A stretch of DNA of 64,000 nucleotides, taken from Actinomyces massiliensis 4401292 (lineage in GTDB: Bacteria; Actinomycetota; Actinomycetes; Actinomycetales; Actinomycetaceae). The notes beneath the pieces are model-generated. The model was not told where the DNA came from. It made no database searches and was given only the letters and a program-made list of their open reading frames with translations. The stretch's first letter is position 1. Each line of letters begins with the position of its first letter. The stretch is taken from contig NZ_JH711482.1 in assembly GCF_000269805.1 (NCBI RefSeq), forward strand, positions 224,304 to 288,303, written 5' to 3'. The position numbers were made by a program, and so were the translations under genes. Of the stretch, positions 45,673-53,959 are shown one piece after another.

Positions 45673-46404
45673 GTGAAATATGGAGGACAAGAGCGGTGCT
45701 GCGGATCACATCGCGCCTGACTGGTACGAGCGTACTACTTGAAGACAGTGCGGGGAAGCGGCTCTTGCGAACCCGGACAGCTTTGTTGTGATCCTCAGCC
45801 CCTGCGTGCAGTGAGGTGGTGAGGCGATCTTTGCTTTCTATTGGAATAATGCTGTTCCGGTGTGGTCGCATGAGGGCGGTGGGTAGTGGGATTATGTTCT
45901 ATGGTTGTGCGATCTGACGACGCTGGCCCTGCTGGAGATGGTTGAGGTGGTACTGAGCGCTGGTGAGATCGAGCGGCTGTCGGCCGGGCCCCTCAACTAG
46001 ATCTCCTAGGTCCTGCCGTATACCCGCAATGCACATCACGCGTTCGACATGGACGCCTGGAAGCTTGTTCATGGGCTCTCTTGTGTTTCTGCAAGTTATG
46101 TCTGTTGTGCGAGGGGCGGTCTTCAAGAGTCGTAGGGCGGGATACGCGGTTGGGCGCCCCCGGGGGTGCCTCGCAGTGAAGGCTGGAATTGGTGAGGGTT
46201 CTGGCCGTCAGCGGGGGCTGCTGCCTTCAAGGCCGGCTTCGTCCCTGATGATGAGGCCCTGACCCTCGTGATCGGTCTCGAACCCGCGTTGGCGGTGCAA
46301 GCCCTCGTCCATGACAAGGCCCAGACACCCTCGAGTGCCCCGCCCCAGCCCGGCCCCCCGGATGGCCCTGCTCTGGTGTCGGGACGGCGCATTGAGGGGG
46401 CCAG

Positions 46405-46551
46405 GTGTCCAAAACGGAGGAGATCAGCCCGGGCACCATGCAGCGCGACACCGAAAGCACACCGGAAACACAACGAAAACACCGGGTCATCGCACGGTTT
46501 CTTGAAGATACCCCAGGCCACCGAGACTTTAATCCCCTCCGTTTTGGACAC
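46405..46551. mobile_element. MITE-like element with 20-bp terminal inverted repeats
   Basis: gtgtccaaaacggaggagat (46405-46424) is repeated inverted at 46532-46551 with a single mismatch, bounding a 147-bp non-coding segment. Inside are tandem units of the type acaccgaaagc/acaccggaaac. No transposase is encoded and no clear target-site duplication is seen. Terminal repeats of this length on a short non-coding body suggest a non-autonomous transposon relic; a large regulatory stem is the alternative. Confidence 0.5.
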
Positions 46552-46640
46552 ATCCGGCCTGACAACCCCATCAACCGATCCCACCAGCACGCCGCCCCAC
46601 CGAAACAACCGACACCTCACACGTAGAGGCCCACGAATAA

Positions 46641-46681
46641 GCCTCCTGATGTACGCCTGCTGATGCGGGCGGTAGGGAGGC
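46641..46681. terminator. Long interrupted hairpin, possible terminator
   Basis: gcctcc (46641-46646) pairs with ggaggc (46676-46681) and, inside, cgcctgc pairs with gcgggcg around a tgat loop. Strong structure, no U-tract, no clear gene ending before it. Confidence 0.35.
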
Positions 46682-46881
46682 GGCAATCCGATTGCACCAA
46701 TGCGCTTTTGACGCGCCGCCGGTCCCAGCTCCGTGTATTTGTGTATTTATCTTGGATGACCGGTCGCCGAGTGCGGTACCGGCGGCCCTCGATCGTGTAC
46801 ATGCTTGTCGCCCTTGACGGACCTCGCTTTCCTCACCGGAACTCGCATCGAGAGAAGCTGAGCGAAGCCGAGAGAAGTATT

Positions 46882-46902
46882 CCGCAGCCGCGAGGGCTGC
46901 GG
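46882..46902. terminator. Hairpin upstream of fmt
   Basis: ccgcagcc (46882-46889) and ggctgcgg (46895-46902) form a perfect 8-bp stem with a 5-base loop, ending ~20 bases before the fmt -10 box. It could insulate fmt from upstream transcription. Confidence 0.4.
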
Positions 46903-46922
46903 CCGTGCCCGTAGTCTGCCCG

Positions 46923-46928
46923 TAGACT
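46923..46928 (+). promoter_or_regulatory. -10 box TAGACT of fmt, leaderless
   Basis: TAGACT ends exactly 6 bases before the fmt ATG at 46935, with no Shine-Dalgarno sequence. This fits a leaderless fmt-rsmB mRNA. No good -35 box. Confidence 0.4.
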
Positions 46929-46934
46929 GACGTC

Positions 46935-47882
46935 ATGCGCGTTCTCTTCGCCGGCACTCCCGAGGTGGCCCTGCCGACTCTTCAGGCCCTCATGAATCAT
47001 CCCGAGCACGAGCTCGTCGGCATCCTCACCCGCGCCGACGCCCGCAAGGGGCGCGGCCGCGCTCTCCACGCCTCGCCTGTGGCGGCCCTCGCTCGAGAGG
47101 CCGGTCTCGATGTGCATACGCCCGCCACCCTTAGAGATGAAAGCGCTCGTATCTGGGTGCGGACCTTGGATGCCGATGTCGCCGTCGTCGTCGCCTATGG
47201 GCGTCTCATTCCTGCCGCACTTCTAGATATTCCCAAGCACGGCTGGCTCAATCTCCATTTCTCGCTCCTGCCCGCATGGCGCGGTGCCGCCCCTGTTCAG
47301 CGCGCTCTTATCGCCGGCGATACCACCACGGGTGCCAGCGTTTTCCGCCTTGAGGAGGGAATGGACACCGGCCCGGTCTATGCGCGGCTGACCGAGGCGA
47401 TCCGTCCCACTGATACGTCGGGCGAGCTTCTGACACGTCTTGCTGAAGCCGGTGCGCCTCTGGTTCTCGACGTTCTACGCACTTTGAATCGCGGCACGGC
47501 GGCTCCCGAGCCGCAAGCTGAAGAGGGCGTTACGGTAGCGCCCATGCTCACGTCCGCCGATGGTGAGATCCGCTGGTCTGATCCCGCGCCCGCCATCGAC
47601 TGCCGTGTGCGCGGGGTGACTCCCGCCCCGGGCGCCCACACCTTCTACGACGGCGCCCGTCTGCGGCTCGGACCGGTCGCAGTTGTTCCCGAGGTCGCTG
47701 ACCTTCTGCCGGGACGACTCAGGGTGAACAAGCATGACGTGCTCGTCGGTACTGGTGCCTGCGCTGTGCGACTGGGGCAGGTCGCTCCTGCGGGAAAGAA
47801 ATGGATGGCCGCAGAGGCCTGGGCACGCGGCGCCCGCCTACCGGTCGGGGCTGTCCTGGGCGTGCAGGGGAGGGAACTGTGA
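46935..47882 (+). CDS. fmt: Methionyl-tRNA formyltransferase
   Basis: A 315-residue Fmt. MRVLFAGTPEVALPTLQAL starts the formyltransferase domain; VVAYGRLIPAALLDIPKHGWLNLHFSLLPAWRGAAPVQRAL carries the catalytic Asn-His region and the S-L-L-P-x-x-R-G-A-A-P motif; GASVFRLEEGMDTGPV follows. The OB-like C-terminal domain (from about residue 205) binds tRNA. It formylates Met-tRNAfMet. Overlaps rsmB by four bases (GTGA). Confidence 0.96.
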   Translation: MRVLFAGTPEVALPTLQALMNHPEHELVGILTRADARKGRGRALHASPVAALAREAGLDVHTPATLRDESARIWVRTLDADVAVVVAYGRLIPAALLDIPKHGWLNLHFSLLPAWRGAAPVQRALIAGDTTTGASVFRLEEGMDTGPVYARLTEAIRPTDTSGELLTRLAEAGAPLVLDVLRTLNRGTAAPEPQAEEGVTVAPMLTSADGEIRWSDPAPAIDCRVRGVTPAPGAHTFYDGARLRLGPVAVVPEVADLLPGRLRVNKHDVLVGTGACAVRLGQVAPAGKKWMAAEAWARGARLPVGAVLGVQGREL

Positions 47883-49438
47883 CGGGGCATGCGGAGCGCC
47901 GCGGGAGCGCGCGCCACGGAGGCGATGGGCGCTCCGACGGATCGGGCAACCGTTCCGGGGGTCATCGCGGACGACGAGGAGATGCCCACCGTCGGAATCG
48001 GCGGGGCGATGACCGCCGTCGTTTCCGAGAGCCCAAGGTCGATGACGCTCGGCTCATCAGCCTTCAGGTCCTCACAAAGGTGCGCGAGGACGACGCCTAT
48101 GCCAACCTCGTGCTGCCCGGCCTTCTGGACAGGGCCGACCTGGGTCGGCGCGATGCCGGCTTCGCCACGACTCTGACCTACGGCACCCTGCGGCTGCAGG
48201 GTCGCTATGACGCGATCATCGCCCACTGCGTGGACCGGCCGCTGCGTCAGGTCGATGACGTCGTGCTCGACATCCTGAGGCTGGGAGCCCATCAGTTGCT
48301 CGGCATGCGTGTGCCGAGTCATGCCGCAGTCTCGTCGACGGTCGATCTGGCCGCCTGTGCTGCTGGGCGGGGCGCCGCAAACTTCGTCAATGCAGTCCTG
48401 CGACGCGTATCAGAACGCGACCTCGATGGCTGGCTGGCCATACTTCGGGCTGAGGCTCCCGATGCGACGACGGCGCTGGCCGCCATCGAGTCCCACCCGA
48501 TATGGGTGGTCAAGGCCATGCGCCAGGCGCTGCTCGCCAACAACCGTTCCGAGGACGAACTGGGCCCACTGCTCCAGGCCGACAATGCTGAGCCCGAGGT
48601 CGTGCTGTGCGCCCGCCCCGGGATGGCCAGCCCCGAAGGCCTCGCGAAGGAGGCGGAGGCCGCCACTCGCCGAGAGCCGCGACCCGGGAATCTGAGTCCT
48701 TGTGCCGTCGTTCTGACCGGGGGAGACCCCGGTCGGATCCGTGCGGTGAGGGAGGCGCGCGCCGGGGTCGAGGATGAGGGCAGTCAGCTGGTCGCTCTCA
48801 TGCTCGCCGATGCTCCCATCGAGGGGCGGGACGAGCGCTGGCTCGATCTGTGCGCCGGGCCGGGTGGTAAGGCCGCACTGCTCGGCGCTCGGGCGGTTCA
48901 GCGCGGTGCGCGACTGGTGGCCAATGAAGTCGCTCCGCATCGCGCTCGTCTGGTCGAGGCCTCGGTGCACGCCCTGCCCCCGGGGGCGGTTGAGGTCACC
49001 TGCAATGACGGTCGGGTCGTCGGCCGGGATGAACCGGGGCGCTATGACCGGATTCTCGTGGACGCCCCTTGCTCGGGACTCGGGTCATTGCGCCGTCGTC
49101 CCGAGGCCCGGTGGCGGCGCGAGCCCAAGGACGTCACCGAGCTCGCCGCTTTGCAGCGCGAGTTGCTGGCCAGCGCATTGGCTGCTGTACGTCCCGGAGG
49201 GGTAGTGGCGTACACGACCTGCTCGCCGCACGTGCTGGAGACCGAGTACGTTGTGCGCGACGTGATCAAGAGGCTCCAAGGGGACGGCGGACGGATTGAG
49301 ATTCTTCATGCGGGTGATGTCGCCACCCGCATTGCGCCGCATCCACCCGCTGGGGCCGATCGGGAAATGCTTCAGCTGTGGCCGCACCTGGAATGCGCGG
49401 ATGCCATGTTCTGCGCGCTGCTGAGACGGATCTCCTGA
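47879..49438 (+). CDS. rsmB: 16S rRNA m5C967 methyltransferase RsmB/Sun
   Basis: A 519-residue protein. The first ~55 residues are Arg/Gly/Asp-rich and disordered (RRGDAHRRNRRGDDRRR), probably an RNA-binding tail. A NusB-like domain follows (DDARLISLQVLTKVREDDAYANLVLPGLL). The methyltransferase domain has the SAM motif WLDLCAGPGGKAALLGA, the motif IV cysteine in DAPCSGLGSLRRRPEARWRR and the catalytic motif VAYTTCSPHVLETE. GTG start overlapping the fmt stop. Conserved fmt-rsmB-rpe order. Confidence 0.93.
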   Translation: MTGHAERRGSARHGGDGRSDGSGNRSGGHRGRRGDAHRRNRRGDDRRRFREPKVDDARLISLQVLTKVREDDAYANLVLPGLLDRADLGRRDAGFATTLTYGTLRLQGRYDAIIAHCVDRPLRQVDDVVLDILRLGAHQLLGMRVPSHAAVSSTVDLAACAAGRGAANFVNAVLRRVSERDLDGWLAILRAEAPDATTALAAIESHPIWVVKAMRQALLANNRSEDELGPLLQADNAEPEVVLCARPGMASPEGLAKEAEAATRREPRPGNLSPCAVVLTGGDPGRIRAVREARAGVEDEGSQLVALMLADAPIEGRDERWLDLCAGPGGKAALLGARAVQRGARLVANEVAPHRARLVEASVHALPPGAVEVTCNDGRVVGRDEPGRYDRILVDAPCSGLGSLRRRPEARWRREPKDVTELAALQRELLASALAAVRPGGVVAYTTCSPHVLETEYVVRDVIKRLQGDGGRIEILHAGDVATRIAPHPPAGADREMLQLWPHLECADAMFCALLRRIS

Positions 49439-49483
49439 GTCCTGGGGCATAGCGAATGTCCTGCTAATCATGAGGAGAACAAC

Positions 49484-50158
49484 ATGACCAGTCCCGCCAT
49501 CCACCCCTCCATCCTCAACGCCGATCAGGCGCACTTGGCCGAAGAGCTCGCACGTATCGCGGGGGCGGATGGCCTGCACGTCGATGTCATGGACAATCAT
49601 TTTGTGCCCAACCAGTTCGGCGGGCCTTCTCTGGTCCAGACCGTTCTGGCGCATACAGAACTTCCAGTGGACGCCCACCTCATGATCGAACAGGCCGACC
49701 GCTGGGCGCCTCAATACGCTGAAATGGGGTGCGCGATCGTAACTGCCCATGTGGAGGCGACGGCAGCTCCCTTCCGTCTTGTCAATGAGCTGCACCGGCT
49801 CGGGGCCGGGGCCGGCCTTGCTCTGCGCCCGGCCACTCCGCTGTCGACGATCACCTCTGTCCTGGGACAGATCGACTTGCTGCTGCTCATGACCGTCGAG
49901 CCCGGCTTCGGCGGCCAGTCCTTCATCGAGGCGATGCTGCCCAAGATCGCCGAGGCGCGGCATCTTGTCAGTTCAGCGGGATTGGAGCTGCGCATCCAGG
50001 TCGATGGCGGGGTCACCGCGCAGACCATCGAGCGGGCTGCTGAGGCCGGAGCCGATGTCTTCGTCGCGGGTTCCGCCGTGTACAGGGCCGACGAGGCCCT
50101 GACCGCGATCACCGAACTGCGCGCGCGGGCCACTGCGGCCACTGCGCTCTCCTGCTGA
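49484..50158 (+). CDS. rpe: Ribulose-phosphate 3-epimerase
   Basis: A 224-residue TIM-barrel epimerase. Visible are IHPSILNADQAHL (serine and start of the barrel), LHVDVMDNHFVPNQFGGP with the metal/catalytic Asp and His, VDAHLMIEQAD, LLMTVEPGFGGQSF and IQVDGGVTAQTI, ending in the phosphate-binding DVFVAGSAVYRADE. It interconverts ribulose-5-P and xylulose-5-P. GAGGAG precedes the ATG at 49484; its own short leader separates it from rsmB by 45 bases. Confidence 0.95.
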   Translation: MTSPAIHPSILNADQAHLAEELARIAGADGLHVDVMDNHFVPNQFGGPSLVQTVLAHTELPVDAHLMIEQADRWAPQYAEMGCAIVTAHVEATAAPFRLVNELHRLGAGAGLALRPATPLSTITSVLGQIDLLLLMTVEPGFGGQSFIEAMLPKIAEARHLVSSAGLELRIQVDGGVTAQTIERAAEAGADVFVAGSAVYRADEALTAITELRARATAATALSC

Positions 50159-50207
50159 CCGCTGCCCAGCGCGGCGCGGGTCACGAGCGGTGGGGGTTCC
50201 GTGTCGC

Positions 50208-50237
50208 CCTCGGTCAGCCCCGGTCGGCCTCGGTCAC
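50208..50237. repeat. Three 10-base units cctcggtcag/ccccggtcgg/cctcggtcac
   Basis: Tandem imperfect 10-mers between the convergent rpe and binding-protein genes, reaching into the stop codon of the latter. Confidence 0.65.
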
Positions 50238-51445
50238 CCGTGAGAGGATGCTGACGGAGACGGCGATGGTGACGGATTCGCTGGGTTCAGAAGCGCCTCG
50301 GCCTCGTCGTCGGTGAGGTCATAGCGGTAGAACAAGGTGTAGAAATCCTTGGTCTTGGCAACCATGTCGTAGTCGAAGGTCTCTGGGTAGAGGACGCTGC
50401 CGAGCCATTGAACGCCCAATAGCCGGTTGAGCCCCGGCGGGCGTCCGATCCAGTTGTAGGGGTCGCCGGCAACCGTGTAGTAGCGGTTGTTCTTCACAGC
50501 ATCCAGTGAGGCCCACGAGGAGTCCTCCGCGACCGTCGAGCCGATCGAGTCCGGGCCGAAGATGATGGCATCCGGGTTCTTATCGAGCACGGTCGTCAAC
50601 GAGACCGTGCCGCCGTCCTTCTGCTTCCTCTCAATGGAGTCCTCGCCCACGACCAGTCTGGCCCCGACCATGTCGAAGGTCTCGGCGTGAATGGAGCCGG
50701 CAACGATGGTGCTCAAGCCGTCCTTCTCCTCGCCGTAGTAGACATTCAGCTGCTGGTCCTCGGAGATGGTGGCGGCCTTGGTCTGCACGTCGCTGATCAG
50801 GTCGTCGGCGTAGGCGCCCAGTTGTTCGCCCAGGTCGGTCTTGCCGAGAGCCTGGCCGAGAAGGCGGAAGGCGTCGCCGGAGGTGCTCAGTGCGCCATCG
50901 ATGAGGATGACCGGAATGCCGAGATCCTCCTGGAGAGAATCGAGCTTGCCCTTGTACTCCTCGTCCCATGGGCCGATGTCGACGATCACCTGGGGATTGG
51001 ACGCCAGTACGGCCTCCTTGTCGAAATCGCCGGAATCCCCGTAGAGATTCCCGTACTCCGGCAGATCGCGGTACCCCGGGTCGATGTACTTGGTGGTGTC
51101 GTTGTCGGGCTTGGACGACCAGCCCACCAACTCGTCGGGCGCCATGGCGTACAGCATCATGTTGGCCAGCTGCCCTGCCGAGGCGACGCGGGTGATCTTC
51201 CGGGGCAGCTCGACCTGGCGACCGGTGGAGTCGGTGAAACTGACGGGGGCGGACTCAATCGATGTCGCCGTGCCGGTGGCTTCGGGGTCGACGTTTGCGG
51301 ACTGGGCGCAGCCGGCCAGGGCCATCGCGACCACCGCCATCAGTGCGAGCAGCTTCCCCAACTTCTTCCGCAGCCTTGTGACAGTCGATGCGATCAATGC
51401 GGTGGTCGATCGATACGGTCCGGAATGCGGCGAATGCAGCGGCAT
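50234..51445 (-). CDS. ABC-type iron-siderophore/cobalamin-class substrate-binding lipoprotein
   Basis: A 403-residue lipoprotein. The N-terminus is basic (RLRKKLGK) followed by a hydrophobic stretch and the lipobox MALAGC, so it is anchored to the membrane outside the cell. The mature part has the class III/FepB-BtuF layout: SFTDSTGRQVELPRKITRVASAG, LVGWSSKP, EAVLASNPQVIVDIGPWDE, a long helix backbone and KNNRYYTVAGDPYNWIGRPPGLNRLLGVQWL, the latter seen in iron-compound binding proteins. The ATG at 51445 follows GAAGGAG. No permease or ATPase gene is adjacent, so it is an orphan or serves a distant transporter. The tail is Ser/Pro repeats. Confidence 0.85.
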   Translation of the reverse strand: MPLHSPHSGPYRSTTALIASTVTRLRKKLGKLLALMAVVAMALAGCAQSANVDPEATGTATSIESAPVSFTDSTGRQVELPRKITRVASAGQLANMMLYAMAPDELVGWSSKPDNDTTKYIDPGYRDLPEYGNLYGDSGDFDKEAVLASNPQVIVDIGPWDEEYKGKLDSLQEDLGIPVILIDGALSTSGDAFRLLGQALGKTDLGEQLGAYADDLISDVQTKAATISEDQQLNVYYGEEKDGLSTIVAGSIHAETFDMVGARLVVGEDSIERKQKDGGTVSLTTVLDKNPDAIIFGPDSIGSTVAEDSSWASLDAVKNNRYYTVAGDPYNWIGRPPGLNRLLGVQWLGSVLYPETFDYDMVAKTKDFYTLFYRYDLTDDEAEALLNPANPSPSPSPSASSHG

Positions 51446-52069
51446 GCTCACTCCTTCGTGTGTGGACGATGGGGCGCGGTCTCGATGGCCGGTACGGCGC
51501 TGGCCCTGTGCGATTGTGTGCGGCATCGGACACCTTCGAAGGCGGTGAGGAGACGAGAACGATCCCTGTGATCGCAGACATGCAGACACGTGATCCGTAC
51601 CGTAGCAGGAGCTCGACGGTGGAATCGAACCCGGCTCGGGGCGGGCGAAAGAGGTCCTCAACAGTCCTCATCGCTCCCGGATGGTCCTGACGCGGTGGGG
51701 CGGTGCGGTCCGAGACCACGAGATGACGAGATGATCCGGGCGGCCCGGGATGACCTCCGTCTCTTCCCTGGAATGCGAGACGCGTGATGTCGGCACTCCT
51801 GAGCGTTGATGCTCGTCGTTTCCAATGTAACTGCTTGTCTTTGTGAGATCTTCACAATGCTGCAATGGTGCTTCGGCGTCATAACGTGACTCCGTGGGTT
51901 GTTCAGACCGATTCTATTGTAGGAACAGGGTGATCCGCCCCAACGGGAGACCGCTTCTCCCACCCAAGACACATGAGCAAGTCGTCTCAGTACGAGCCCT
52001 TGGCGTCCCAGCTGTTCCGCAGGGTCCCGCGTCTCGTGCAGACGGCCGCCTGACGCGAGGAGCACATAG
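51446..52069. other. 624-bp divergent intergenic region
   Basis: This lies between the binding-protein gene (minus) and the acyl-CoA carboxylase operon (plus). No frame looks coding. It contains the palindrome at 51841-51857 and weak promoter-like boxes (TTGTTC 51899-51904, TAGGAA 51920-51925) ~150 bases before the carboxylase gene. I saw no DtxR/IdeR iron box and no cobalamin riboswitch. Confidence 0.6.
51841..51857. promoter_or_regulatory. Palindrome TTGTGA-N5-TCACAA upstream of the carboxylase-FAS operon
   Basis: ttgtga (51841-51846) and tcacaa (51852-51857) are perfect half-sites with a 5-base spacer. It resembles a Crp/GlxR box (TGTGA-N6-TCACA) but is one base short. About 210 bases before the carboxylase start. 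Confidence 0.4.
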
Positions 52070-53956
52070 GTGACCATCCGGACACTCAACCGCATCCTTA
52101 TCGCCAATCGTGGTGAGATCGCCCTGCGCGTGGTGCGCACAGTCCGGGACCTGGGAGGCGCATCCATCCTCCCGTACACCCCCGAGGACCTTATGAGCCC
52201 GGCCGCCGAGCTCGCTGACGAGGCCCATGCTCTGCCGGAGGGCTCGTCGTACACCGACGCCGATGCGATCCTGTCCATGGCCCGCGCCACCGGTGCCGAT
52301 GCGGTGCATCCGGGTTACGGATTCCTGTCCGAGAACGACGCCTTCGCTCAAGCGGTCGCCGACGCCGGTATCGTCTGGGTGGGCCCTTCGCCGTCGGCCA
52401 TGCGGGCACTGGGCGACAAGATGAGCGCTCGGGCCACTGCCGAGCGCGCTGGAGTCGCCCCTGTTCCCGGAATCACCGAATCGGTCACGGACGCCGAGAC
52501 GGTCATGGCATTCGCAGCCGCCCACGGTTATCCCGTCGCCCTGAAGCGAACTGACGGCGGTGGGGGACGCGGCATCACCGTGCTGGGCTCGGACGAGGAG
52601 GTTCGTGCCACGCCGGCTTTCGACTCTGCGGCCGCCGGAGGCGGCACGCTGATTCTCGAGAAGTTCGTGACGGCCGCACGACACGTGGAGACCCAGTGCG
52701 CTCGCGACAGCCACGATGCCTTCGCCGTCGTGTCAACCCGCGACTGCACTCTGCAGCGCCGCAACCAGAAGCTTCTCGAGGAGGCCCCGGCTCCCTGCTT
52801 GCCCGCGGGCGTGCATGATCGGCTCGTGGAGGCCTCCCGCCGTCTGCTGGAGACCGTCGATTACGTCGGAGTCGCCACGTGCGAATTCCTGCTCACCCCT
52901 GCCGGGGACCTGTGGTTCCTCGAAGTCAATCCTCGCCTGCAGGTCGAGCACTGCGTCTCGGAGGAAGTCACCGGCGTCGATCTGGTGGAACTGCAGCTGC
53001 GTATAGCCGCCGGCGGACATGTGGGGCCGATCCCCGAGCCCCGCGGTCACTCCATCGAGCTGCGCATCACCTGTGAGGACCCGGCTCGTGGCCTGGCCCC
53101 GTCCACGGGCGCCATCACCCGCCTGCGCTGGCCCGCCGGACCCGGTATCCGCATCGAGTCCGGCGTCGTCGAAGGCGACGTCGTCACCCCCATGTTCGAC
53201 CCCATGCTCGCCAAGATCGTCGTCACCGGCGCTACCCGCGACCAGGCCATCCGCCGTGCACGGCGCGCCCTGAGCGAGATGATCGTCGAAGGCGTCACCG
53301 TGTGCACGGCGCTGCATGAGCACGTTCTGACCCGCCCTGAGCTGACCGAGCCCTCTGCTGACGGTGCTGACGGATCGCTCAGCGTGACCACGCGCTGGCT
53401 TGAGAACGATGTCCTGCCTGAGCTCGCCGATCCCGCGTCCGTCGCCACTGGGGCAGAGCCGGCACCGGAGAATCGTCGCACCCGGTCCTCTTACGTCATC
53501 GAGCTCAATGGCCAGCGCGTGCAGCTCACAATCCCAGACGGCATTCTGGGCGGACACGGGCCTCGTTTGGGCGTGGGATACCCCGGCGCACCGAGCCAGC
53601 GCCTGACACAGCAGCCGCTCCGCGGACGCGCGAGCGCCCGATCGGGAGCGCGTGAGGCAGCGGAGCCGGCCGCCGCCGATCCCTCCGTCATCCCCGCCCC
53701 CATGCAGGCGATCGTCACGCGCATCTGCGTCGAGCCGGGCCAACAGGTTCATGCCGGTGAACTTCTCGTCGTTCTGGAGTCGATGAAGATGGAGAACTAC
53801 GTTCACGCCCCCAACGACGCCACGGTGGAGGAGATCCCCGTCAGCGCCGGACGCACCGTCTCCGCGGGTGAAGTTCTTGTACGCATGAAGAGCGATGCTG
53901 AGACCCCATCCGAGTCAACAGCCTCGCCCCAGCAGTCGATACAGCAGGAGGCCTGA
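52070..53956 (+). CDS. Acyl-CoA carboxylase alpha subunit (biotin carboxylase + biotin carboxyl carrier)
   Basis: A 628-residue AccA3-type protein. The biotin carboxylase part (residues ~1-450) has RILIANRGEIALRVVRTVRDLG, HPGYGFLSENDAFA, the ATP-grasp loop LKRTDGGGGRGITVL (the usual lysine after GGGG is arginine), and FLEVNPRLQVEHCVSEEVTGVDLV. After an Ala/Pro/Arg-rich linker, residues ~545-610 are a biotinyl domain with VVLESMKMENYVHAP, whose lysine is biotinylated. It supplies carboxybiotin to the beta subunit. GTG 52070 follows GAGGAG; the beta subunit begins 3 bases after the stop. Confidence 0.93.
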   Translation: MTIRTLNRILIANRGEIALRVVRTVRDLGGASILPYTPEDLMSPAAELADEAHALPEGSSYTDADAILSMARATGADAVHPGYGFLSENDAFAQAVADAGIVWVGPSPSAMRALGDKMSARATAERAGVAPVPGITESVTDAETVMAFAAAHGYPVALKRTDGGGGRGITVLGSDEEVRATPAFDSAAAGGGTLILEKFVTAARHVETQCARDSHDAFAVVSTRDCTLQRRNQKLLEEAPAPCLPAGVHDRLVEASRRLLETVDYVGVATCEFLLTPAGDLWFLEVNPRLQVEHCVSEEVTGVDLVELQLRIAAGGHVGPIPEPRGHSIELRITCEDPARGLAPSTGAITRLRWPAGPGIRIESGVVEGDVVTPMFDPMLAKIVVTGATRDQAIRRARRALSEMIVEGVTVCTALHEHVLTRPELTEPSADGADGSLSVTTRWLENDVLPELADPASVATGAEPAPENRRTRSSYVIELNGQRVQLTIPDGILGGHGPRLGVGYPGAPSQRLTQQPLRGRASARSGAREAAEPAAADPSVIPAPMQAIVTRICVEPGQQVHAGELLVVLESMKMENYVHAPNDATVEEIPVSAGRTVSAGEVLVRMKSDAETPSESTASPQQSIQQEA

Positions 53957-53959
53957 GCC

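Larger units (their letters stand above)
45645..46934. other. 1.3-kb non-coding or decayed region between the island and fmt
   Basis: No convincing gene is present. There is a short plus-strand frame near 45906-46001 (CDLTTLALLEMVEVVLSAGEI...) that looks like the tail of a lost gene, another around 46235-46320 (KAGFVPDDEALTLVIG) of the same kind, a 147-bp inverted-repeat element (46405-46551), a branched hairpin (46641-46681) and a hairpin before fmt (46882-46902). The region looks like a scar of past insertions at the island's right end. Confidence 0.6.

Noticed and set aside
45423-45791. A 122-codon plus-strand frame opposite the small gene upstream of arcB
   Set aside because: No Shine-Dalgarno or promoter, and it lies opposite the better-supported 59-residue gene; kept only as an alternative if the small gene proves false.
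51605-51645. A tRNA-like T-loop sequence (ggttcgattcc on the minus strand)
   Set aside because: The flanking bases do not form a T-stem, and no anticodon arm, D-arm or acceptor stem could be drawn.
51446-51700. An iron box or cobalamin riboswitch before the binding lipoprotein
   Set aside because: No DtxR/IdeR-like 19-base palindrome and no B12-box was found.
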